Source: TMED8 sp038125725
GTDB lineage: Bacteria; Pseudomonadota; Alphaproteobacteria; Rhodospirillales; Casp-alpha2
Assembly (NCBI GenBank): GCA_038125725.1
Contig: JAYPEK010000041.1
Span: forward strand, 1-34,209
Reading direction: 5' to 3'
Length of the DNA stretch: 34,209 nucleotides
Both the position numbers and the translations under genes were made by a program. The notes under the pieces were generated by a model. That model was given only the letters and a program-made list of their open reading frames with translations, ran no database searches and had not been told where the DNA came from. This document shows positions 8,164 through 15,799 of the stretch, one piece after another; the stretch's first letter is position 1, and every line of letters starts with the position of its first letter.

Positions 8164-8208
8164 CGCGCGTAAATCCAGCGCGCGGAACCGGCGCCGGGGT
8201 TGGGCGCC
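8164..8208 (+). promoter_or_regulatory. Two tandem GC hairpins in the flgB leader
   Basis: Two perfect six-base inverted repeats sit back to back just before flgB: CGCGCG at 8164-8169 with 8179-8184 (nine-base loop), and GGCGCC at 8190-8195 with 8203-8208 (seven-base loop). The second ends about 22 bases before the ATG, just ahead of the GAAAAGGG ribosome site. There is no T-run, so they do not look like terminators. They may be a structured leader or a regulator site. Function is inferred only from position. Confidence 0.4.
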
Positions 8209-8230
8209 CAGGTGAAAAGGGTTGTGGGCC

Positions 8231-8635
8231 ATGGAATTGAAGGGGATCACGCTGTTCCAGGCGGTCAAGAAGCGCATGGATTGGCTGGCGCAGCGCCAGG
8301 AAGTCCTGTCGCAGAACATCGCCAACGCGGACAGTCCGAAATATCGGGCGCGCGACCTTAAGCCCTATAATTTCAAAGACTTGCTGCGCCGGGAAGGCAA
8401 TCAGCTCAACATGGCGGTGAGCGGTAACGGGCACCTTCCGGGCCGACGCAAGCGCCTCATCGATTTCTCCGCCGAGACCGAGCGCAAACCTTTCGAGACC
8501 TCACCGTCGGGCAACTCCGTGGTGCTGGAAGAGCAGATGTCCAAGGTCGGCGAGACCGGCGCCAACTACAAACTCGCCAGTAATCTTTACCGCAAGCACA
8601 TCGGCATGATGCGCATGGCGCTGGGGCAGAAATAA
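8231..8635 (+). CDS. flgB: Flagellar proximal rod protein FlgB
   Basis: FlgB forms part of the proximal rod of the flagellar basal body and is exported by the type III apparatus. The 134-residue protein has the rod-family N-terminal motif RQEVLSQNIANADSPKYRAR (about residues 22-41) and a C-terminal heptad region (ANYKLASNLYRKHIGMMRMA) that packs against the other rod proteins. The length is normal. I chose the ATG at 8231, since GAAAAGGG lies upstream; an in-frame TTG three codons earlier is less likely. It is the first gene of the forward flagellar operon; flgC follows after 56 bases. Confidence 0.96.
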   Translation: MELKGITLFQAVKKRMDWLAQRQEVLSQNIANADSPKYRARDLKPYNFKDLLRREGNQLNMAVSGNGHLPGRRKRLIDFSAETERKPFETSPSGNSVVLEEQMSKVGETGANYKLASNLYRKHIGMMRMALGQK

Positions 8636-8691
8636 CGCAACAAAGTTGACGGGACCGCGCGCGGAACCCGCTGACGACAGGAGAGCGTGAG

Positions 8692-9102
8692 ATGGACGAT
8701 ATCATTCGCACGATGCGGATTTCCGGGGCCGGGCTCCGGGTGCAGGGGCAGCGGCTCCGGGTGATTTCCCAGAACCTGGCCAACGCCAATTCGCTGGCCA
8801 CCGACCCCAACGGCAAGCCCTACCGACGCAAGACCATCACGTTTCGCAACGAATTCGACAAGGCCATCGGCATGGACATGGTCAAGGTGCACAAGGTGCG
8901 GCCCGACATGTCCGCCTTCGGCAAACGGTTCGATCCGAACCATCCGGCCGCCGATGCCGACGGCTACGTGCTGACGCCGAACGTCAATACCTTGATCGAG
9001 CTTTCGGACATGCGCGAAGCGCAGCGGTCCTACGAAGCCAATCTGAGCGTCATCAAGTCGTCGAAGAAGATGCTCACCAACGCCATCGACATGCTGAGAT
9101 AA
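8692..9102 (+). CDS. flgC: Flagellar proximal rod protein FlgC
   Basis: FlgC is a rod protein stacked with FlgB in the basal body. The 136-residue chain has the N-terminal signature GLRVQGQRLRVISQNLANAN and the C-terminal helix LIELSDMREAQRSYEANLSV, which ends in the usual NAIDMLR form. Length and motifs match the family throughout. AGGAGAG stands just before the ATG. It is second in the operon and followed after 53 bases by fliE. Confidence 0.97.
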   Translation: MDDIIRTMRISGAGLRVQGQRLRVISQNLANANSLATDPNGKPYRRKTITFRNEFDKAIGMDMVKVHKVRPDMSAFGKRFDPNHPAADADGYVLTPNVNTLIELSDMREAQRSYEANLSVIKSSKKMLTNAIDMLR

Positions 9103-9155
9103 CGAAAAATCACCGGCGACGCCGACCGGGAACGGGAAAATTTTAGGAGACGACC

Positions 9156-9476
9156 ATGCCGACACCGGCTCAGAACTACATATCCGCGATCAATGCCTAC
9201 AACAGCGCGGCACGGGGCGATGCGTTCGCCACCAAGAAACCAGCCGACGACATCCACGGGGGCGAGTTCGCCAGCCTGGTCAAGAACGCCATTCAGGAAG
9301 CGGTGAAGATCGGCGAGCGCAGCGAGCAGATCTCCATCGCCGGCATCAACGACCGTGCCGACATCTCCCAGGTGGTGACCGCCGTTTCCGAGGCGGAACT
9401 GACCCTGCAGACGGTGGTGACCGTGCGTGACAAGGTGATCGACGCCTACAAGGAGATCCTGCGCATGCCCATCTAG
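9156..9476 (+). CDS. fliE: Flagellar hook-basal body protein FliE
   Basis: FliE links the MS ring or export gate to the rod. The 106-residue protein has a variable N-terminus followed by FASLVKNAIQEAVKIGERSE and the conserved C-terminal region DISQVVTAVSEAELTLQTVV ending in VIDAYKEILRMPI, the hallmark FliE ending. Its ribosome site TAGGAGA lies seven bases before the ATG. It is third in the operon, between rod genes and export-gate genes, the usual order in alphaproteobacteria. Confidence 0.96.
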   Translation: MPTPAQNYISAINAYNSAARGDAFATKKPADDIHGGEFASLVKNAIQEAVKIGERSEQISIAGINDRADISQVVTAVSEAELTLQTVVTVRDKVIDAYKEILRMPI

Positions 9477-9542
9477 GGCATTTCGGGTATACTGTCCGGC
9501 GCCGGGCGATTCGGAGGCGAACGTTCCCATCAGGTACCCAGC

Positions 9543-9809
9543 ATGAACGAAGTGGCAGTTTTGGAGGTCGGGCGCGAGGCGCTATGGGTGGTGATCAAGG
9601 TGGCCGGTCCGATCATGGCTGCCGGGCTGTTCATCGGCCTCATCATTGCCTTGTTTCAGGCACTGACCACGATCCAGGAAATGACCCTGACTTTCGTGCC
9701 CAAGATCATCGTCATTTTTTCGGCGATTATTCTGTTCCTGCCGTTCATGATGACCACCGTGATCGAGTTCGCCCGCACGCTGTTCGACCGCATGGTCTCG
9801 CTGGGATAG
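9543..9809 (+). CDS. fliQ: Flagellar export gate protein FliQ
   Basis: FliQ is a small inner-membrane subunit of the flagellar export gate. The 88 residues form two long hydrophobic helices (about 17-40 and 52-75). The family core GLFIGLIIALFQALTTIQEM is followed by LTFVPKIIVIFSAIILFLPF. The length is standard. It stands 66 bases after fliE and 12 bases before fliR. Confidence 0.96.
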   Translation: MNEVAVLEVGREALWVVIKVAGPIMAAGLFIGLIIALFQALTTIQEMTLTFVPKIIVIFSAIILFLPFMMTTVIEFARTLFDRMVSLG

Positions 9810-9821
9810 CGGGGCGGCGCC

Positions 9822-10580
9822 GTGCTGACGGAACTGCTGCAACTCAATATCTTCGCCTTCCTCCTGGTCTTCGCGCGTCTCGGCGCGGCGGTGTCGTTCA
9901 TGCCCGGCTTCAGCGCCTCCTATGTCAGCGTGCGCATCCGTCTCGGTATCGCGCTCGCCATCAGTTTCGCGGTGATGCCGGTAATCGCGCCGAATCTGCC
10001 GGTGATGCCGGCAAGCGTCAGCCAACTGGGAATCATTTTCATCGGCGAGATCATCGTCGGCTCCTTCATCGGCATCCTCGGGCGCATCCTGATCGGTTCG
10101 CTGCAGACGGCGGGCACGATTATCGCGCTGTCGTCGGCCATGGCCAACGCCCTGATCCAGGATCCGGTGGCGGAACAGCAAAGCTCCACGGTGTCGGGCT
10201 TTCTCTTGACCCTCGGCGTGGTGCTGGTGTTCGTTGCCGACTTCCACCACCTGATGATCCGGGCAGCAATCGCCACCTACGATATTTTCCAGCCCGGCAA
10301 CCTCTTGCCGGCTGGCGATTTTGCCATCCTCATGGCGCGCCGCGTCGCCGACAGCTTCCTGCTCGGCGTTCAGTTGGCGACGCCGGCGATCGTCATCGGG
10401 GTTACCTACTATATCGGGCTCGGCCTGCTGGGCCGGCTGATGCCGCAGTTGCCGGTGTTTTTTTTCGGCCTGCCGGTGCAGGTTACGCTGCAGTTGTGGG
10501 TGCTGGCGGCGACGGTTTCGGGCATACTGCTGGTGTGGGCACGGAATTTCCAAGACGGGATCGGCGCGTTCGTCCCGTGA
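9822..10580 (+). CDS. fliR: Flagellar export gate protein FliR
   Basis: FliR is the single-copy subunit that completes the FliPQR export gate in the inner membrane. The protein of 252 residues is very hydrophobic, with about six membrane-inserted helices. Typical segments are FARLGAAVSFMPGFSASYVS near the N-terminus and ITYYIGLGLLGRLMPQLPVF-like sequence near residue 195, where FliR proteins carry a conserved 'R-x-xPQLxVF' pattern. The start is GTG. It follows fliQ closely and precedes flhB by 39 bases. Confidence 0.95.
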   Translation: MLTELLQLNIFAFLLVFARLGAAVSFMPGFSASYVSVRIRLGIALAISFAVMPVIAPNLPVMPASVSQLGIIFIGEIIVGSFIGILGRILIGSLQTAGTIIALSSAMANALIQDPVAEQQSSTVSGFLLTLGVVLVFVADFHHLMIRAAIATYDIFQPGNLLPAGDFAILMARRVADSFLLGVQLATPAIVIGVTYYIGLGLLGRLMPQLPVFFFGLPVQVTLQLWVLAATVSGILLVWARNFQDGIGAFVP

Positions 10581-10619
10581 CGCGGACGGCGGGCAAGGGA
10601 CAACTCAGGGGCCGGATGG

Positions 10620-11693
10620 ATGGCTGAAGAAGACGACGCTTCAAAAACAGAAGAACCGACCGAGAAAAAGCTCGCCGAGGCGCGGCGCAAGGGTAACGTC
10701 GCCCAGTCCCAGGAAATCAAGAACTGGGGCGTGCTGCTCGCCGGCACTGGGGCGCTGATGTTCCTGGCGCCGTTCATGGCCAATGGCGTGCGCGAGATCG
10801 CCTTTCCGTTCGTCGAACAACCGCACGCCGTTCCCTTCGATTTCGAACACCTGCGCAAGATCCTAGCCGACATCATGCTCGACCTGCTGGTGGTGATGGC
10901 GCCGTTCATGCTGCTGATGGTGATTTTCGCCATCGCTTCCAACATCGGCCAGTTCGGCCTCCTGTTCTCGATCCACAAGGTCAAGCCGGACGCGTCCAAG
11001 CTGAACGTGCTGAAAGGCATCAAGCGCATGGTGTCGGTGAAATCGACGGTGGAATTCGTCAAGGGCATCGCCAAACTGGTGATGGTCACTGTGGTCAGCA
11101 TGGCCCTCGCCATTCCGCTGCTCGGCGACGTCGAGCTGCTGCCGCAGATCGAGATCATCCATACTCTCGACCGCCTGCATCTCCTGGCCATTGCGCTCGC
11201 GGCCGGGACCGTCGGCGTGATGACGGCCATCGCGGCGCTCGACTTCATGTACCAGAAACATAGCTTCACCAAGCAGATGCGCATGAGCAAGCAGGAGGTG
11301 AAGGACGAGCACAAGCAGCAGGAAGGCGATCCGCAGGTCAAGAGCCGCATTCGCCGGGTGCGTATGGAGCGCCACAACCAGCGCATGATGCAGGCGGTCC
11401 CGGAGGCCGACGTGGTGATCACCAACCCGACCCACTTCGCCATCGCGCTTCAGTACACCATGGGCGAGATGAACGCGCCGAGGTGCATCGCCAAGGGCGT
11501 CGATCACCTGGCCTTCCGCATCCGCTCCATCGCCGAGGAGAACGACGTGCCGGTGGTCGAGAACCCGCCCTTGGCCCGCGCGCTTTACGACACCGTCGAC
11601 ATCGACGAGGAAATTCCGCCCGAACACTTCACCGCCGTCGCCGAGATCATCGGCTTCATCATGCGCCAGCGCGGCGACCTGCCGCTGCACTGA
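10620..11693 (+). CDS. flhB: Flagellar export switch protein FlhB
   Basis: FlhB is the export-apparatus protein that switches substrate class from rod/hook to filament. The 357-residue chain begins with the typical charged segment (KTEEPTEKKLAEARRKGNVA), then has four membrane helices (about 30-220), a long charged linker (KQEVKDEHKQQEGDPQVKSR) and the cytoplasmic domain. The self-cleavage site N269-P270-T271-H272 is intact in VVITNPTHFAIAL. The normal domain end AVAEIIGFIMRQRG is present. It overlaps nothing, but cckA starts ten bases after its stop, so the two are very likely cotranscribed. A second protein resembling only its C-terminal domain is encoded at 4568-4960. Confidence 0.97.
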   Translation: MAEEDDASKTEEPTEKKLAEARRKGNVAQSQEIKNWGVLLAGTGALMFLAPFMANGVREIAFPFVEQPHAVPFDFEHLRKILADIMLDLLVVMAPFMLLMVIFAIASNIGQFGLLFSIHKVKPDASKLNVLKGIKRMVSVKSTVEFVKGIAKLVMVTVVSMALAIPLLGDVELLPQIEIIHTLDRLHLLAIALAAGTVGVMTAIAALDFMYQKHSFTKQMRMSKQEVKDEHKQQEGDPQVKSRIRRVRMERHNQRMMQAVPEADVVITNPTHFAIALQYTMGEMNAPRCIAKGVDHLAFRIRSIAEENDVPVVENPPLARALYDTVDIDEEIPPEHFTAVAEIIGFIMRQRGDLPLH

Positions 11694-11703
11694 CGGGGGC
11701 GCC

Positions 11704-14364
11704 ATGTCCGAAGCCACCCCGCCACCGGCCCCGCCGAAACCACGCAAGCCCGACCGGCCCCTGTTCAGCCGGCCGGGGCCGTGGCTGTTGCTGGCGCTGC
11801 TCTCGGCCGCGCCCATCGCCGCCATTCAATGGCAGCACCCGCAGGCCCTGCTGATGGCGGGCGGCGCCGGCGGCTTCGCGCTGATCTGCCTTGCGATGGC
11901 GCTGAAGGCGGCGCTCTCCAAGGGCGCCGGCGCCCCGGCGGGCCCGGTGACGGCGGCGCTGGATGCCGATCCGTCCGGCCTGCTGCTGACCGACCGCACG
12001 GGCGGCTTCCTCTATGCCAATCCGGCGTTCCACAAGCTCTTGTCCTACGCCGCTCAGGAGACCCCGTCCCGGCGCGTCGAGAGCCTGGAGGCCATCATCG
12101 AGCCGTTGGTTGCGGCCGCGACCGAGGGCGCCGAAGAGGTCCGCCGGCTTATCGCTCATGCGCTGGAAGGCGGCGCCGGCACCGCCGAGTTCGCGCTGCC
12201 CGGCCGGCGGCTTAGTTTCAGCGGCGGCGACGAAACTCCCACCGTTCAGTGGCGCCGGCTGCAGGTCGTCCAGGCGGAGACCGCGAGCAAGCCCGGCCGT
12301 CTCGCCTGGCGGGTCACCGACATCACCGACCGGCGCGAGATCGAGGCCGTCCGCGCCGACGAACAGGCCCGCACCGAGGACCTACTGGATTTCCTGCCGG
12401 TCGGCGTCTTTTCCGCCGACCGCGACGGCGTCATCCTGTATGCCAACCAGACCCTGGCGCGCTGGCTCGGCCGCCCCCCGGAACGCCTGATCGGCGCTCC
12501 CTTCGCCGATTTCGTCGCCGATGTCGGTGAGGAAGGCGAGGTGCTGCTGCTCGATGGCGAAGGCCGGACCTTCCGCGCCGCCTTGGAACAGTCCGAGAAG
12601 GACGCGCCCGACGGCGACATCGCCTACACGCGTTCCATCGTCATCCGCAATCAGCTCTGGAACGTGCCGGTCCCGGCGCCCGCGCCATGCGCCCCCGCCG
12701 CGCCGGAAACTCCCGCGGTCCAGCAAGCGGCTCCGCTGGCCGTCGCCGATATGGCCGGCCTGCACGGCCTGTTCGACGAAGCTCCGGTGGGCATGGTGCT
12801 GCTCGATCTGGAAGGCCTGGTGCTGGACGCCAACCGCGCCTTCACCAAGATGCTGGGCAAGCACCGCGACGCCGTCACCGGCCAGCCCTTCGCTTCGCTG
12901 CTGGCGCGCGAGGATCGGGGCGATCTCTCGGGTGCGCTTTCGAAGATCGTCATGGGCACGGCGCGCGCCGCGCACATGGAGGTACGCATGCCCGGCGCCG
13001 GCGCGCGCGAGTTCCTGCTGTCGCTTTACGCCAGCCGTTTCGCCGACGCGGAAGGCGACGCCAGCGGCATCGTGCTGCACCTGATCGACAATACCGAACA
13101 GAAGAACCTGGAGGTGCAGTTCGCCCAGTCGCAGAAGATGCAGGCGGTGGGGCAACTGGCCGGCGGCGTCGCGCATGACTTCAACAACCTGCTGACCGCC
13201 ATGATCGGCTTCTGCGATCTGCTCCTGGACCGCCACGGCCCGGACGATCCCTCGTTCGCCGACATCCAGCAGATCCGCCAGAACGCCAACCGCGCCACCA
13301 ATCTGGTCCGGCAATTGCTGGCGTTCTCCAGGAAGCAGACGCTGGAGCCCGTGCGCCTGGACATCACCGAGGCGCTCAATGATCTCGCCAGCCTGCTCAG
13401 ACGCCTGATCGGCGAGAAGGTGGAACTCACCATGCAGCACGGCCGCGACCTGATGCCGGTGAAGGGCGACAAGAGCCAGTTCGACCAGATCGTCATCAAC
13501 CTCTGCGTCAATGCCCGTGACGCCATGCCGGGCGGCGGTGCGATCACGGTTTCGACCCAGAACGTGGAACTGACCGACCCGGTGCAGCGCGGCCACGACC
13601 TGATGCCGCCGGGCCGCTACGTGCTGGTCGACGTCGCCGATACCGGTACCGGGATTTCGAAGGAGCACATGGAGCGCATCTTCGAGCCCTTCTTCTCGAC
13701 CAAGGAGGCCGGCGCCGGCACCGGCTTGGGGTTGTCGACCGTTTACGGCATCGTGCACCAGTCGGGCGGCTTCATCTTTTGTGATTCGGCGCCGGGCGAG
13801 GGGACGACCTTCTCCATCTACCTGCCGGAGTTCGAGGAGCCGGGCCAACCGCGCGCCGATGCCCGGGACCAGACTAAACCGGCGGCGGCAGATTCCGGCC
13901 AGCCGCCAGCCAACGTGCCGGCGAACGAGCCCGAGTCGGAACCCGAGCCCGGCACCGTCGCGGAACCCGAACCGCCGGCGGAGCCGGACCTGACCGGTTC
14001 GGCCACCGTGCTCCTGGTCGAGGACGAGGACGCGGTCCGGATGTTCGCCAAGCGCGCGCTCGAGAACAAGGGCTATACGGTTTTGGAGGCCGCCAACGGC
14101 GAGATGGCCTTGGACGTCATCAACGCCAACGAGGAAGAGATCGACATCATCGTCTCCGACGTCATCATGCCCGGCATGGACGGCCACACCCTGGTCGGCC
14201 TGGTGCGCCAGGAATTGCCCGGCGTGAAGGTGATCTTGATGTCGGGCTACGCCGAGGACATGTACAGAGACGAAATCGGCCGCGACGCGACGCTGCACTT
14301 CCTGGGCAAGCCGTTCACCTTGAAAGACCTGGCCGCCAAGGTGAAGGACGTGCTCGCCGAATAG
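11704..14364 (+). CDS. cckA: CckA-type hybrid histidine kinase
   Basis: The 886-residue protein has two N-terminal membrane helices (about 27-43 and 48-68) and three PAS-like regions (about 84-135, 226-275 and 352-470, the last with APVGMVLLDLEGLVLDANRA). A HisKA domain carries the phospho-accepting H491 in GGVAHDFNNLL. The ATPase domain has NLCVNARDAMPGGG and DTGTGISKEHMERIFEPFF. A Pro/Glu-rich linker (about 715-765) leads to a receiver with D819 in IIVSDVIMPGMDG. This is the architecture of CckA, which controls CtrA through ChpT in alphaproteobacteria and so governs cell cycle and often motility. HDFNN and the position behind flhB support the name; chpT and ctrA are not in this window. The gene starts ten bases after flhB. 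Confidence 0.92.
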   Translation: MSEATPPPAPPKPRKPDRPLFSRPGPWLLLALLSAAPIAAIQWQHPQALLMAGGAGGFALICLAMALKAALSKGAGAPAGPVTAALDADPSGLLLTDRTGGFLYANPAFHKLLSYAAQETPSRRVESLEAIIEPLVAAATEGAEEVRRLIAHALEGGAGTAEFALPGRRLSFSGGDETPTVQWRRLQVVQAETASKPGRLAWRVTDITDRREIEAVRADEQARTEDLLDFLPVGVFSADRDGVILYANQTLARWLGRPPERLIGAPFADFVADVGEEGEVLLLDGEGRTFRAALEQSEKDAPDGDIAYTRSIVIRNQLWNVPVPAPAPCAPAAPETPAVQQAAPLAVADMAGLHGLFDEAPVGMVLLDLEGLVLDANRAFTKMLGKHRDAVTGQPFASLLAREDRGDLSGALSKIVMGTARAAHMEVRMPGAGAREFLLSLYASRFADAEGDASGIVLHLIDNTEQKNLEVQFAQSQKMQAVGQLAGGVAHDFNNLLTAMIGFCDLLLDRHGPDDPSFADIQQIRQNANRATNLVRQLLAFSRKQTLEPVRLDITEALNDLASLLRRLIGEKVELTMQHGRDLMPVKGDKSQFDQIVINLCVNARDAMPGGGAITVSTQNVELTDPVQRGHDLMPPGRYVLVDVADTGTGISKEHMERIFEPFFSTKEAGAGTGLGLSTVYGIVHQSGGFIFCDSAPGEGTTFSIYLPEFEEPGQPRADARDQTKPAAADSGQPPANVPANEPESEPEPGTVAEPEPPAEPDLTGSATVLLVEDEDAVRMFAKRALENKGYTVLEAANGEMALDVINANEEEIDIIVSDVIMPGMDGHTLVGLVRQELPGVKVILMSGYAEDMYRDEIGRDATLHFLGKPFTLKDLAAKVKDVLAE

Positions 14365-14382
14365 CCCCGCCGCCGAACCTTT

Positions 14383-14404
14383 CCCCTACCCATCCGGGGA
14401 GGGG
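14383..14404 (+). terminator. Possible hairpin after cckA
   Basis: CCCCTACCC at 14383-14391 pairs with GGGGAGGGG at 14396-14404 across the loop ATCC, with one A-G mismatch. It lies 19 bases after the cckA stop. No T-run follows on the forward strand (GAAAAAAC comes instead), so it is not a textbook intrinsic terminator. It could end transcription with Rho or protect the mRNA end. Confidence 0.35.
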
Positions 14405-14500
14405 CGGTGAAAAAACGCGGGTTGGAAGCCATTGATTTCACGCGATTTCCAAAAAATCTCAGGAACGAACCCAATTTGGGTTTGCTACCCGAAACAGCCT

Positions 14501-14532
14501 TGTTCGTCATGCCCGCGAAGGCGGGGAATCCT
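14501..14532. repeat. Intergenic palindromic repeat, 'PAKAG' type
   Basis: The unit contains CCCGC-GAAG-GCGGG (14512-14525) flanked by GTCAT on the left and AATCCTGG on the right. This is the form of a very common proteobacterial intergenic repeat whose forward reading gives 'MPAKAG'. Only one clear copy lies in the window. It was recognised from memory of the family, not by alignment. Confidence 0.6.
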
Positions 14533-14826
14533 GGCGGTCTTGCGGCGGTGCGGCCTTGGGGGACACCGGGGACGGTGCCGTCGGCATCAAGCGGGAACGA
14601 CGCGGATCAGGCAACCGGTTCCAACGCGCACAAACGCGAGCGGCATCGGCCCCGGCCCGAAACGGATTCGATTGTGAAATAGCGCGCCTGCGCCGGTGAG
14701 CCGGCACTGCGAATTACAACCATATACAAATACCCATAAAAGTCAATAAATTCCTATAAAACGAAGCAACGCCATTCCGCCATTTTCCAGGAGCCCAAGA
14801 GATGTTCGCCCAAGGTGGCAATCTCC

Positions 14827-14860
14827 CAATCGTCATGCGCGGGCTCAACCCGCGTATCCG
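14827..14860. repeat. Intergenic palindromic repeat, 'GLDPRI' type
   Basis: ATGCGCGGG (14835-14843) and CCCGCGTAT (14849-14857) form a nine-base stem with one G-T type pair and the loop CTCAA, flanked by CGTC and CCGCG. Repeats of this shape (CGTCAT, stem with a CAA-like loop, ATCC) are abundant between genes of Alphaproteobacteria and translate as 'MRGLDPRIR'-like peptides. One copy was seen here. Confidence 0.6.
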
Positions 14861-15044
14861 CGACTTTTCCATTCGCGCTGGTTCCCGAGTTGCGGGCCGC
14901 CATGGCAAATCTTTTGATGACAGCTAGGGAAGGGGGAACGGAAGAGGGGGCGCTGGCTCGGTATTGTCTGCAACTGACCCATTGCGGGCGTGAACACCAA
15001 CAAGAAGCTCCCCGCTGTTGGACCAGCGTTTCGAATATTGGATG

Positions 15045-15794
15045 TCAGATATCCGCTTTTGGTGCCGCCGTAGATCTGCGTGGTATCAAAGTCGGGGTCG
15101 CTACTTTGATGCGTTCATTTCTTTCTGGAGATGCTGAAACAAGCAGGTCGAGCGCCGAACTGGCGATTTGATCGAATGGTACGCGAACGGTGGTAAGAGG
15201 GGTCGGCAGGCTGCTGACAATGGGAATGTCGTTGTAACCAACTAATGAAACATCGCTGGGAACCGACAAGCCCATTCGGGTGAGTGCGGAAAGAGCTCCA
15301 ATTGCCGTGTTATCATTGACCGCGAAGATTGCCGTTGGCCGGTGGGGAATTTGCATAAGCGCTTCAGCGGCCGTTGCCCCGGATTCAATGCCAAACGTTG
15401 AGTCGACGATCCACGAGGGATCGATATCCGCTCCAACCTCGTTCATTGCCTGTTTGTACCCTTCGACGCGTCCCAGAGCACTTGAGGCATAGGGGGGGCC
15501 GGAAATCAGGCCAATACGCCGATGCCCAAGGTCCAGTAAATGCCGCGTTGCCAAGTAGCCGCCGAGCTTGTCGTCGCCAAGCGAAGATGGACTGTATCCG
15601 TCGGTTCGCAGGGTGAGAACATACGGCACGCCTCGGGACTCAAGCTGTCGGGGAAACGCATCGTCTGTCCGAGCGGTCGACAAAATCAAGCCATCGACAC
15701 CACGGCGCAATAGACTCTCTGCTGTGAGAACGCCGGAGCAATAATCCCTCACTGAGCTGGCCGGCAATTGGAACTCGTCCGCATCTGACGACAT
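15045..15794 (-). pseudogene. LacI-family regulator without DNA-binding domain
   Basis: From the ATG at 15794 the frame encodes 249 residues matching the ligand-binding half of LacI/GalR repressors: LLRRGVDGLIL near residue 30, ATRHLLDLGHRRIGLISGPP, PTAIFAVNDNTAIGALSALT, GLSVPSDVSLVGYNDIP and LTTVRVPFDQI. The helix-turn-helix, the hinge, and the first strand and helix of the sugar-binding fold are missing. Complete members have about 330-340 residues. The frame extends a little upstream, but there it only shadows the acyl-CoA synthetase gene, whose stop TAG is six bases before this ATG. The gene therefore appears cut at its 5' end and joined to the end of the operon. It might still be translated by coupling, but would not bind DNA in the usual way. 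Confidence 0.8.
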
Positions 15795-15799
15795 TGTCG

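Larger units (their letters stand above)
14365..15044. other. Gene-free stretch with small repeats after cckA
   Basis: I see no convincing gene in these 680 bases. Near its left end a GC hairpin (14383-14404) may end the cckA transcript. Two alphaproteobacterial palindromic repeat units follow, near 14501-14532 and 14827-14860. A perfect short inverted repeat AACCCA-ATT-TGGGTT is at 14468-14482. Bases 14715-14770 are strikingly AT-rich compared with their surroundings. Short open frames here mostly read through the repeats, including a 42-codon frame from the ATG at 14801. The segment is the left boundary of the accessory region that separates cckA from recA. Confidence 0.6.

Noticed and set aside
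8088..8230. Sigma-54 or flagellar class promoter before flgB
   Set aside because: GG and GC pairs at ten-base distance occur only within GC-rich hairpin sequence and lack the TGGC/TTGC context.
12382..14298. Open frame of 638 codons antisense to cckA
   Set aside because: The forward frame has complete kinase motifs; the reverse translation is Arg/His/Val-rich with no recognisable domain.
14407..14682. Short forward frame of 91 codons after cckA
   Set aside because: It reads through the palindromic repeat ('MPAKAG'), has no ribosome site and resembles no protein; a translated intergenic repeat.
14801..14929. 42-codon frame with an AGGAG site upstream
   Set aside because: Its middle is the second palindromic repeat, which yields 'MRGLNPRIR' in translation; such peptides are widely mispredicted.
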